Source: Lachnoclostridium sp. UBA6475 (GTDB taxonomy: Bacteria > Bacillota > Clostridia > Lachnospirales > Lachnospiraceae). From it: a DNA stretch of 5,039 bases. Position numbers and translations under genes: made by a program. The stretch is from contig DJNB01000241.1 of NCBI GenBank assembly GCA_002435545.1, positions 1-5,039 of the forward strand, in the 5' to 3' direction. The notes beneath the pieces were generated by a model, which was not told where the DNA came from, did no database searches, and saw only the letters and a program-made list of their open reading frames with translations. Below are positions 1-5,039 of the stretch, in pieces (position 1 is the first letter of the stretch; every line of letters begins with the position of its first letter).

Positions 1-418
1 CCGAACCATACGATGCCACTTCCCGCACGATCGTTGAACTCAAAAATGCATATTCCAGGCTGGTGGTAAAAAACATCGTATCAATCTCCGGATTCAGACT
101 GTGATTCGTCTGTGCGATCTGCATTTCCGATTCAAAATCCGATACCGCCCGAAGCCCGCGAACCATCACTTTGGCTCCAACTTCCTTTGCAAAATCTACG
201 GTCAGTCCCTGAAATGTCTCAACGCGGACATTGTCAAAATTTTTCGTCGCCTCTCTGAGCATTTCTACCCGCTCTTCCATCGAAAACAATGGATTTTTCC
301 CACTGTTTACCAAAACGGCAACGATCACTTCATCCACTACTTTGGAAGCTCTCTCGATGATATCAAGGTGTCCGTAGGTAACCGGATCAAAACTTCCGGG
401 ATAGACTGCTTTAACCAT
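1..418 (-). CDS. coaD: Phosphopantetheine adenylyltransferase, C-terminus cut by window edge
   Basis: This cytosolic enzyme transfers AMP from ATP to 4'-phosphopantetheine, giving dephospho-CoA and pyrophosphate, the penultimate step of coenzyme A synthesis. The visible 139 residues begin [17 protein letters not shown]. They contain the nucleotidyltransferase signature with the TxGH motif (T14, G16, H17), the RGLR motif at residues 88-91, which matches Arg88 and Arg91 of the E. coli enzyme, and the C-terminal SSTIVREVA segment at about 128-136, equivalent to ISSSLVKEVA. The family is usually about 160 residues, so roughly 20 are missing off the left edge. The ATG at 418 is chosen because GGAG (minus strand, 428-425) lies six bases upstream. 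An in-frame ATG at 430 would lie over that site and lacks a good one of its own. The gene is divergent from the CoA-transferase gene, has its own promoter, and appears to be first in its transcript. Identification is firm. Confidence 0.96.
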   Translation of the reverse strand, partial: MVKAVYPGSFDPVTYGHLDIIERASKVVDEVIVAVLVNSGKNPLFSMEERVEMLREATKNFDNVRVETFQGLTVDFAKEVGAKVMVRGLRAVSDFESEMQIAQTNHSLNPEIDTMFFTTSLEYAFLSSTIVREVASYGS

Positions 419-474
419 AATTTGCTCCATTTCTGCATCCAATCGTATTTGCTGCCTGGCAAAAAATGACTACA

Positions 475-492
475 TTGTTATTTTTTTAACAA
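475..492. promoter_or_regulatory. Near-consensus Rex operator-like palindrome (site 1)
   Basis: The sequence TTGTTATTTTTTTAACAA matches 13 of the 14 specified bases of the clostridial Rex consensus TTGTTAANNNNTTAACAA. Rex is a repressor that binds DNA when NADH/NAD+ is low and is released by NADH, and it commonly controls fermentation genes. The site lies about 18-36 bases inside the predicted coaD transcript and about 90 bp upstream of the transferase -35. It could therefore be a roadblock for coaD or a distal operator for the transferase gene. The same bases can form a weak 7-bp RNA hairpin (474-480 with 487-493) with an oligo-A loop in the coaD leader, which is a less likely explanation. 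No Rex gene is in the window. Confidence 0.6.
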
Positions 493-516
493 TCCATCTT
501 ACCAAGTAACAAGTAC

Positions 517-545
517 ATAATAACACCATTCCCCCCTATTGTCAA
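517..545 (-). promoter_or_regulatory. Sigma-A promoter for coaD
   Basis: On the minus strand a perfect -35 TTGACA (545-540) is followed by a 17-base spacer and a -10 TATTAT (522-517). The bases TGT just upstream make it an extended -10 (TGTTATTAT). Transcription should begin near 510, giving a leader of about 92 nt before the coaD start at 418. The -35 lies wholly inside a Rex-like palindrome (539-556), so binding there would occlude the polymerase. The -35 is about 35 bp from the -35 of the oppositely directed transferase promoter, so the two promoters are back to back. Confidence 0.82.
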
Positions 546-556
546 ATAATTATCAA
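539..556. promoter_or_regulatory. Rex operator-like palindrome over the coaD -35 (site 2)
   Basis: The sequence TTGTCAAATAATTATCAA agrees with 12 of the 14 specified positions of TTGTTAANNNNTTAACAA. It keeps the outer TTG...CAA ends and differs at positions 5 and 15. It covers the whole coaD -35 hexamer and ends 23 bp before the transferase -35. Its centre is 64 bp from that of site 1, close to six helical turns, so proteins on the two sites would face the same side of the DNA. Part of the match comes from the AT-rich background, so this is a candidate operator and not a firm one. Confidence 0.42.
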
Positions 557-579
557 TCTTTTTTTGCAAATGTTCCCCC

Positions 580-608
580 TTGACCCTCCTTTTCATAAAT
601 GTTAAAAT
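580..608 (+). promoter_or_regulatory. Sigma-A promoter for the CoA-transferase gene
   Basis: The -35 TTGACC (580-585), a 17-base spacer and the -10 TAAAAT (603-608) form a good sigma-A promoter. TG at 600-601 gives an extended -10 (TGTTAAAAT). Transcription should begin near 615, so the mRNA would carry a leader of about 136 nt whose 5' end runs almost directly into the stem-loop at 625-717. It is the only convincing promoter seen upstream of the transferase gene. Confidence 0.8.
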
Positions 609-616
609 AATATCAA
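599..616. promoter_or_regulatory. Weak Rex-like palindrome over the transferase -10 (site 3)
   Basis: The sequence ATGTTAAAATAATATCAA matches 11 of 14 specified Rex consensus positions. It overlaps the -10 and the predicted start site of the transferase promoter, where a repressor would be expected to act. Its centre is 60 bp from that of site 2. The match is poor, and the TGTTAAAAT part is already explained by the extended -10, so it may be chance. It is listed because it is the third such match within 142 bp. Confidence 0.2.
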
Positions 617-624
617 AGTCTAAC

Positions 625-717
625 GGTAACTATTCAGGCTTGCTGTGCAAAAACAATGGATCGACGTGCTTGCACGTTGGAGACATTGCTTTCTGCACAG
701 TAAGCCTAATAGTTACC
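625..717 (+). promoter_or_regulatory. Large 5'-leader stem-loop of the CoA-transferase mRNA
   Basis: The outer arms 625-649 and 694-717 pair over 24 bp, with one bulged C (635) and one G-U pair (642/701). Pairing resumes at 650-652 with 690-692 and at 654-658 with 684-688. An apical helix at 661-668 with 673-680 is closed by the tetraloop CUUG in the stable G(CUUG)C context. Nearly all 93 nt are therefore paired. The structure starts about 10 nt after the predicted transcription start and ends 33 nt before the ATG, leaving the RBS free. No U-tract follows, so it is not a terminator. It matches no riboswitch or T-box that I recognise. Possible roles are 5'-end protection against RNases, an RNase III site or a protein-binding leader. 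A palindromic mobile element is also possible, but no target duplication is visible. Confidence 0.72.
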
Positions 718-734
718 ATACAACTTAAATAATT

Positions 735-740
735 AGGAGG
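735..740 (+). promoter_or_regulatory. Ribosome binding site of the CoA-transferase gene
   Basis: AGGAGG is a full Shine-Dalgarno core, ten bases before the ATG at 751. The spacing is slightly long but workable. The site lies in the single-stranded stretch after the leader stem-loop, so the predicted fold does not hide it. It fixes the start of the gene. Confidence 0.85.
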
Positions 741-750
741 CGTCTTTATT

Positions 751-2091
751 ATGGATTACCAACAGATGTATCAAAACAAACTTACGACAGCAGCTTCTGC
801 TGCTAACGTTATTCAATCCGGTGACTGGGTCGATTATGGATGGTGTGTCAACACTCCGGTTGCCGTGGATAAAGAAGTGGCGAAACGACTGCCATCCCTT
901 GAGAACGTAAACTTCCGCGGTGGAATCTTGATGTGGGTTCCGGAAATTTTCCAGATTGAAGATCCTGCGGCTCATATGACATGGAACTCCTGGCATATGG
1001 GAGGCATTGAAAGAAAAGCCGTTGCACAGGGATTTTCTTTCTACGCTCCGATCCGTTATTCGGAACTTCCACGTTATTACCGTGATTTAAGCTGTCCTTC
1101 GCGTGTAGCGGTCTTTCAGGTATCGCCGATGGATGAACATGGATATTTCAGTTTCGGTCCAAGTGCTTCTCATCTGGCAGCCTGCTGTGAACGCGCCGAA
1201 GTGATCATTGTCGAGGTCAATGAAAATATGCCTCGCTGTCTTGGCGGCTTCGAGAATGGCATTCATATTTCCAAGGTTGATATGGTTGTGGAAGGCGATA
1301 ACCCACCGATCGGTGAAATGGGCGGCGGCGCGGCTGCTACCGATGTCGATCAGGCGGTTGCCAAATTGATCGTAGAAGAAATTCCGAATGGTGCTTGTCT
1401 CCAGCTCGGTATCGGCGGTATGCCAAATGCTGTCGGTACGATGATTGCAGAATCCGATCTGAAGGATCTCGGTGTACATACCGAAATGTACGTAGATGCC
1501 TTTGTTGATATCGCAAAAGCAGGCAAGATCACCGGAGCAAGAAAAAACATTGACCGCTATCGTCAGACCTACGCTTTTGGCGCCGGTACCAAGAAAATGT
1601 ATGATTACTTAAATGACAATCCGGAGTGCATGAGCGCGCCTGTCGATTATACGAATGACATCCGCTCGATCTCCGCACTGGATAATTTTATCTCTATCAA
1701 TAATACGGTAGATATCGACCTGTACGGACAGGTCAATGCGGAAAGTGCCGGAATTAAAAACATCAGTGGAGCCGGCGGACAGCTTGACTTCGTTCTTGGT
1801 GCTTATCTCTCCAAAGGCGGAAAGAGTTTTATCTGCTGTTCTTCTACCTTTACCAATAAACAGGGTGAAAAAGTGTCCCGTATCCGCCCGACATTAGCAA
1901 ATGGATCTATCGTTACGGATACCCGTGCAAATATCCACTACTTTGTTACTGAGTATGGTAAAGTAAATCTGAAAGGACTTTCCACCTGGCAGAAAGCAGA
2001 GGCTATTATCTCTGTAGCGCATCCTGACTTCCGCGATGATCTGATCAAAGAAGCAGAAAGCATGCATATCTGGAGACGCTCTAACAAATAA
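751..2091 (+). CDS. but: Butyryl-CoA:acetate CoA-transferase (acetyl-CoA hydrolase/transferase family)
   Basis: This 446-residue cytosolic enzyme is predicted to move CoA from butyryl-CoA to acetate, giving butyrate and acetyl-CoA, the final step of butyrate formation in many gut clostridia. Family features in order are DWVDYGW near 25-31, [12 protein letters not shown] at 78-89, [11 protein letters not shown] at 219-229, the catalytic glutamate E245 in HTEMYVDAF (it should form the glutamyl-CoA thioester), and [14 protein letters not shown] at 339-352, which holds the glycine loop near CoA. The C-terminus [27 protein letters not shown] region is also typical. Length and these motifs fit the butyrate-type enzymes of Roseburia-like bacteria. 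The closest alternative is 4-hydroxybutyrate CoA-transferase of the same family, which sequence alone separates less surely. The gene stands alone between its own promoter and terminator, and no other butyrate-pathway genes are in the window. The start is fixed by AGGAGG at 735-740. Confidence 0.88.
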   Translation: MDYQQMYQNKLTTAASAANVIQSGDWVDYGWCVNTPVAVDKEVAKRLPSLENVNFRGGILMWVPEIFQIEDPAAHMTWNSWHMGGIERKAVAQGFSFYAPIRYSELPRYYRDLSCPSRVAVFQVSPMDEHGYFSFGPSASHLAACCERAEVIIVEVNENMPRCLGGFENGIHISKVDMVVEGDNPPIGEMGGGAAATDVDQAVAKLIVEEIPNGACLQLGIGGMPNAVGTMIAESDLKDLGVHTEMYVDAFVDIAKAGKITGARKNIDRYRQTYAFGAGTKKMYDYLNDNPECMSAPVDYTNDIRSISALDNFISINNTVDIDLYGQVNAESAGIKNISGAGGQLDFVLGAYLSKGGKSFICCSSTFTNKQGEKVSRIRPTLANGSIVTDTRANIHYFVTEYGKVNLKGLSTWQKAEAIISVAHPDFRDDLIKEAESMHIWRRSNK

Positions 2092-2112
2092 AAGTATTTA
2101 TCTTTCATAAAT

Positions 2113-2160
2113 AAAACCGGCGGTACAGGAAACAACCATCCTGTGCCGCCAATTTTATTA
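2113..2160. terminator. Bidirectional intrinsic terminator between convergent genes
   Basis: The arms 2119-2130 (GGCGGTACAGGA) and 2139-2150 (TCCTGTGCCGCC) pair over 12 bp, with one wobble (2124/2145) and an 8-nt loop. On the plus strand the stem is followed by AATTTTATTATTA, and on the minus strand by GGTTTTATTTAT, so a U-rich tract lies after the hairpin in both directions. It lies 27 bases after the transferase stop and 10 bases after the spoIVA stop. One structure therefore ends both convergent transcripts and prevents antisense readthrough. Confidence 0.9.
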
Positions 2161-3639
2161 TTATATAATAATACAAACCAGACCACCGTTGGAATCATTT
2201 ACCACTTTCTGGATCGTATCCTGCAGTTTCACCTGGCTTTCTTCGGTCAGACGGTTCACCTTATTCAGAATACCGTCGTCCACCAGCTGTCGGATCGTTT
2301 TTCCAAAAATATTGGTATCAAAAATTCCATCCGGATTTTCTTTTCCATTTTTTTCAATGTATTCGATCAGATCTTTTGCCTGCTCTTCACTTCCTACGAT
2401 CGGTGCGATCTCCGTCTCGATATTTGCCTGGATCAAATGCAGGGACGGACAGACTGCCCGGATCTTTACCCCGTATTTGTTTCCGTGCTTGATGAGTTCC
2501 GGCTCGGCGATCTCGATCTCTTCCATCGTCGGTGTGACAATTCCATATCCGCGGCCTTTTACCTGCTGGCACGCCGTCTCGATGCTTTGATATTCTGCCC
2601 TCTTTCCGGCAAGTTCCTTTAATGTTGCGATCAGCTCGTATTCACCGGAAATCGGTGTACCGATAAGATCACTTAAAATCTCATAATAATATCGTTCTTC
2701 AAATTCGATCGCCACATGAATTTCTCCATTCTGCATCTGCTTATCCTGTATGTAGATTCCTTTTACATAATCAGCATCCAGTTTTATCGTGTCTTTGTTG
2801 ACATCCCGCATGACATGCATATTTTTCAGCATTTCAAGGCATTTCGTCATCAAATCCTTTTTCAGCCAGTGGTCTCTGTCTAAAAATTCAACCCACTTTG
2901 GAAAATAGAACTGAATCTGGCCAATTGGAAAATCTGCCAAAATGGTTTCCATCATGGAAAACACATCTTCTTTTTTCAAATTTTTACAATCCATTACCAG
3001 GACGCTGATTCCATATTTATCCTGTAAATTTTTGGCAAGTGTTTTTGTGGATTCCTGATGCGGCACACGGGTATTTAAGATCATGATCGTAGGCTTTCCT
3101 GCGACCTTGCATTCTGCCACGGTCTTCTCTTCCCCTTCGATATACTGTTCTCTGGATAATTCGGTAAAACTTCCATCGGTCGTTACGATAATTCCTATGT
3201 TCGAATGCTCCCGTATTACTTTGCTTGTTCCAATCTGCGCCGCCTTGGTAAATGGAATTTCTTCGTCATACCACGGCGTCTTTACCATGCGTTCTTTTTC
3301 TTCTTCCCGATATCCAACCGCATCTTTTACGACAAAGCCTACGCAGTCGATCAGACGCACTTTTCCGCTCTCCCCACTTGGCATCTGGATCCGCGCCCCT
3401 TCTTTCGGGATAAATTTCGGCTCTGTCGTCATGATCGTTTTCCCATCGGAAGACTGCGGCAGTTCGTCTCTCGTACGTACTTTTTCTGCTTCGTCCTGCA
3501 TTTCCGGTATTACCATAAGTTCCATGAAATTTTTGATAAATGTACTTTTCCCGGTCCGAACCGGACCTACGATACCCAGATACAATTCTCCACCGGTTCT
3601 TGTATTGATATCTTCATATACATTATATTCATTGTCCAT
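2161..3639 (-). CDS. spoIVA: Stage IV sporulation protein A (spore coat basement ATPase)
   Basis: SpoIVA assembles on the outer forespore membrane in the mother cell. It hydrolyses ATP to polymerise into the basement layer on which the coat is built, and is also needed for cortex formation. In Bacillus it is anchored by the small protein SpoVM. The product is 492 residues, the same length as B. subtilis SpoIVA, and aligns end to end. The Walker A motif is GPVRTGKST at 25-33 (K31). The paired threonines T71-T72 in IMTTEPKF match the sensor threonines of the Bacillus protein. Walker B is in RLIDCVG (D98). The middle and C-terminal domains include GYGIVTPTMEE and VCPSLHLIQ, and the protein ends GGLVCIII, like GGLIAIIL of Bacillus. 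All key residues are intact. The start at 3639 follows AAGGGGG with a run of seven T. SpoVM is not seen here. A sigma-E promoter lies immediately upstream. Confidence 0.97.
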   Translation of the reverse strand: MDNEYNVYEDINTRTGGELYLGIVGPVRTGKSTFIKNFMELMVIPEMQDEAEKVRTRDELPQSSDGKTIMTTEPKFIPKEGARIQMPSGESGKVRLIDCVGFVVKDAVGYREEEKERMVKTPWYDEEIPFTKAAQIGTSKVIREHSNIGIIVTTDGSFTELSREQYIEGEEKTVAECKVAGKPTIMILNTRVPHQESTKTLAKNLQDKYGISVLVMDCKNLKKEDVFSMMETILADFPIGQIQFYFPKWVEFLDRDHWLKKDLMTKCLEMLKNMHVMRDVNKDTIKLDADYVKGIYIQDKQMQNGEIHVAIEFEERYYYEILSDLIGTPISGEYELIATLKELAGKRAEYQSIETACQQVKGRGYGIVTPTMEEIEIAEPELIKHGNKYGVKIRAVCPSLHLIQANIETEIAPIVGSEEQAKDLIEYIEKNGKENPDGIFDTNIFGKTIRQLVDDGILNKVNRLTEESQVKLQDTIQKVVNDSNGGLVCIII

Positions 3640-3686
3640 AAAAAAACCCCCTTGCTAAACTGTTACAGTATATGCAAGGAGGTTTT
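3640..3686 (-). terminator. Terminator of the Ig-like gene, with the spoIVA RBS in its 3' arm
   Basis: On the minus strand CCTCCTTGC (3682-3674) pairs with GCAAGGGGG (3655-3647), with one G-U pair. AAAA (3686-3683) extends the stem with four of the seven T residues that follow (3646-3640), giving up to 13 bp and a U-tract. Inside the 18-base loop, ACTG and CAGT can pair again. The hairpin begins 12 bases after the stop of the Ig-like gene, so it reads as that gene's intrinsic terminator. The ATG of spoIVA follows the T-run directly, and AAGGGGG (3653-3647) in the 3' arm is its Shine-Dalgarno site. On the plus strand one pair becomes C-A and no U-tract follows, so the structure is directional. 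Confidence 0.75.
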
Positions 3687-3695
3687 CCGATATGT
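3667..3695 (-). promoter_or_regulatory. Probable sigma-E promoter for spoIVA
   Basis: On the minus strand ACATATC (3695-3689) and CATATACT (3674-3667) are separated by 14 bases. They resemble the sigma-E elements KMATATT and CATACANT at the usual spacing. Sigma-E control of spoIVA in the mother cell is established in Bacillus. Transcription would start near 3660, inside the loop of the overlapping hairpin, giving a leader of about 21 nt that contains the RBS but not the 5' arm of the stem. The -35 differs at its first and last bases, so the assignment depends partly on gene identity. Confidence 0.6.
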
Positions 3696-3698
3696 TAC

Positions 3699-5039
3699 TT
3701 ATTTGATCTTAATTTTCTTTACTGCTTTCTTTCCGGAAGAAGACTGTATGGTAATCTTTACTTTGCCTTTTTTCAGTGCTTTTACATTTCCGTAATTATC
3801 TACCGTAGCAACTGCTGAATTACTGCTGCTGAAACTGATCGTGTCAGTAGAATTTCCTTTCACAAGGGAAACCGTCAATTTCTTAACCTGTTTCTGTTTC
3901 ATCGTGGAAGGTCCTTTTACTTTCACTTTCTTTGCCTTCACCTGCTTCTTCGAAACCACTACTGTGATCGTCGCTTTTTTACCGGAAGAAGCCTGTACTG
4001 TGATCTTGGCTGTTCCTTTTCCCTTCGCCGTGATCATACCTGCCGCAGAAACGACAGCCACTTTCTTTTTATTGGTCTTATAAGAAAATGTATCTGTACT
4101 TGTCAGCGGATTTTTCTCTGCTTTTATGGAAAGCGTCTGGCCTTTTGCCATATATACTTTCTTCACATTTGGCTTATTCAGCAGAATTTTAATACTTTTC
4201 ACCGGCTGTTTTACCGTTACGGAACAGCTTGCCGAACGATTCGTATTTGTTTTCGCCGTAATGGATACCGATCCCGGACCAACCGCATGGATCACACCAT
4301 TCGCGTCTACGGTCGCTACCTTCTCATTATTGGAAGAATATGTATAGGTAACAACTTCATTTGCATTTTCCGGAAGAACGGTCGGTGTAAGTGTGTGTGT
4401 CTGACCTACATTCAATGTTACTTCTTTCGTAATGTTGATACCCGTTACACTTATCTTCTTCGCTACAACCGTTACGGTAACGGTTGTCGACACTCCGGAG
4501 GACGTCGTTGCTGTCAACGCCGCTGTTCCGGACGAACCTGCTGTTATTGTCACACGCGATGCTGATTCACTAACTGCCGCCACTTTCGAATCGCTTGTTG
4601 ACCAGCTCACGGTATCCGTAGTATTCGAAGGATTAAGGATATAACCTTGTGTTGCCGAAGCATTTGTGGTCTTATTGATCGTATAGGTCTTTCCTTCTTC
4701 CAGCGTAAGTGGTCCATCAAGAATCTTAATTTCTTTCGCCGGCTGTTTTACTGTTACGGCACAGCTTGCTGAACGATTGGTATTCGTTTTGGCTGTGATC
4801 GACGCTGTTCCCGGACCAACCGCATGAATGACACCATCGGCATCTACCGTTGCCACTTTTGCATTGTTTGTAGAATAGGTAAATGTTACCTTTTCATTTG
4901 CATTTTCCGGAAGACACTTCGGTACAAGTGCATGCGTCTCATCTACATTTAATGTTACTTCTTTGGTGATACTGATACTGGCAACCGCTATTTTCTTTGG
5001 TTCCACGGTGACAGTAACCTCTTTGGAAACCCCGGATGT
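3699..5039 (-). CDS. Bacterial Ig-like (Big_2) repeat protein, N-terminal part outside window
   Basis: The reading frame is open to the right edge, and 446 C-terminal residues are visible. A GTG at 5006 lies inside a repeat and is not a believable start. The protein is a string of Big_2-type beta-sandwich domains of about 80-93 residues, with motifs such as VATVDADGVIHAVGPGTASITA and NSAVATVDNYGNVKALKKGKVKI-type strands. The order is: end of a B-type domain (1-14), A (15-107), B (108-193), A (194-286), C (287 to about 366) and D (about 367-446). The two A domains share 73 of 93 residues. Such domains are usual in secreted or surface proteins, where they act as adhesin stalks or accompany wall-active or polysaccharide-binding modules. 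Any signal peptide or catalytic domain would lie off the edge. There is no LPxTG sorting signal or C-terminal membrane segment. The last 160 residues are very lysine-rich. Specific function is unknown. Confidence 0.9.
   Translation of the reverse strand, partial: TSGVSKEVTVTVEPKKIAVASISITKEVTLNVDETHALVPKCLPENANEKVTFTYSTNNAKVATVDADGVIHAVGPGTASITAKTNTNRSASCAVTVKQPAKEIKILDGPLTLEEGKTYTINKTTNASATQGYILNPSNTTDTVSWSTSDSKVAAVSESASRVTITAGSSGTAALTATTSSGVSTTVTVTVVAKKISVTGINITKEVTLNVGQTHTLTPTVLPENANEVVTYTYSSNNEKVATVDANGVIHAVGPGSVSITAKTNTNRSASCSVTVKQPVKSIKILLNKPNVKKVYMAKGQTLSIKAEKNPLTSTDTFSYKTNKKKVAVVSAAGMITAKGKGTAKITVQASSGKKATITVVVSKKQVKAKKVKVKGPSTMKQKQVKKLTVSLVKGNSTDTISFSSSNSAVATVDNYGNVKALKKGKVKITIQSSSGKKAVKKIKIK
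4182..4460 (-). repeat. A-type Ig-like repeat, inner copy
   Basis: This 279-bp unit encodes 93 residues from KKISVTGINITKEV to KQPVKSIKIL. It aligns without gaps to the unit at 4719-4997, exactly 537 bp away, with 73 of 93 residues identical. The stretch from GVIHAVGPG through TAKTNTNRSASC is almost unchanged. It has a cysteine in the RSASC segment that the B, C and D domains lack. The conserved period suggests duplication of an A-B pair. Confidence 0.88.
4719..4997 (-). repeat. A-type Ig-like repeat, outer copy
   Basis: This 279-bp unit encodes 93 residues from KKIAVASISITKEV to KQPAKEIKIL and is the partner of the unit at 4182-4460. It has a second cysteine (PKCLPENAN) where the inner copy has valine. 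Upstream of it, the last codons in the window encode TSGVSKEVTVTVEP. This resembles the end of the B domain (SSGVSTTVTVTVVA), so at least one more B-type unit lies beyond the right edge. Confidence 0.88.

Noticed and set aside
474..493. An inverted repeat with a run of T, which could be read as an intrinsic terminator.
   Set aside because: The T-run is the loop, not the tail, and the 7-bp AT-rich stem is weak. The arrangement fits a Rex operator better.
656..703. A small upstream reading frame inside the leader stem-loop, encoding MDRRACTLETLLSAQ.
   Set aside because: It has no Shine-Dalgarno sequence, lies within the paired structure, and shows no run of regulatory codons, so a leader peptide is not supported.
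625..717. The leader stem-loop taken as a MITE or other palindromic mobile element.
   Set aside because: No target-site duplication is visible at the ends and no second copy exists in the window. It remains possible, but the sequence gives no positive support.
2156..2173. A perfect 18-bp AT-only palindrome over the spoIVA stop codon.
   Set aside because: It arises from repeated ATT/ATA isoleucine codons and the TAA stop next to the terminator tail, and is low in complexity.
2143..2622. A plus-strand open frame of 159 codons opposite spoIVA, and similar long frames opposite coaD, the transferase and the Ig-like gene.
   Set aside because: They are antisense shadows of well-identified genes, with no recognisable domains or ribosome binding sites.
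4465..4487. A perfect 23-bp inverted repeat (11-bp arms around a central base) inside the Ig-like gene.
   Set aside because: It encodes alternating Thr-Val residues of a beta strand. ACN and GTN codons in alternation are naturally self-complementary, so no operator needs to be invoked.
5004..5006. A GTG that could be called as the start of the Ig-like protein.
   Set aside because: The frame stays open to the right edge, and the residues before it match the end of a B-type repeat, so the gene begins outside the window.

Overview
The window looks like chromosomal DNA of an anaerobic, spore-forming, butyrate-producing Firmicute, most likely in the Lachnospiraceae. The reasons are a gene for a butyryl-CoA:acetate CoA-transferase of the gut-clostridial type, a full-length spoIVA sporulation gene, sigma-A promoters with AT-rich spacers, Gram-positive Shine-Dalgarno sites, and a large secreted-type protein made of bacterial Ig-like repeats. 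No database search was possible, so the genus is left open.

Layout. Positions 1-418 (minus) hold the N-terminal 139 residues of coaD (phosphopantetheine adenylyltransferase), which runs off the left edge. Positions 419-750 are a 332-bp divergent control region. It carries two strong back-to-back sigma-A promoters, both with extended -10 elements: one for coaD and one for the CoA-transferase. It also carries one near-consensus and two weaker matches to the operator of the NADH-sensing repressor Rex. The transferase transcript is predicted to begin with a 93-nt, almost fully paired stem-loop. Positions 751-2091 (plus) encode the CoA-transferase. A strong intrinsic hairpin at 2119-2150 with a U-tract on either strand serves the two convergent genes. 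Positions 2161-3639 (minus) encode SpoIVA, the spore-coat basement ATPase. Positions 3640-3695 are a compact junction where the terminator of the upstream gene, a probable sigma-E promoter and the spoIVA ribosome binding site overlap. Positions 3699-5039 (minus) are the C-terminal part of a Big_2-type Ig-like repeat protein that enters from beyond the right edge.

How the parts relate. CoaD makes dephospho-CoA, the penultimate intermediate of CoA. The CoA-transferase moves CoA from butyryl-CoA to acetate in the last step of butyrate formation. Both genes fire from one control region with Rex-like sites, which suggests (inference) coupling of CoA supply and butyrate output to the NADH/NAD+ ratio. 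The spoIVA and Ig-like genes are co-oriented, but the hairpin between them appears to insulate spoIVA from readthrough. Its RBS lies in the 3' arm of the terminator, and a start at the sigma-E promoter would remove the 5' arm.

The genes themselves belong to known families. The most interesting material is regulatory: the Rex-like cluster, the leader stem-loop, and the terminator/promoter/RBS overlap in front of spoIVA.
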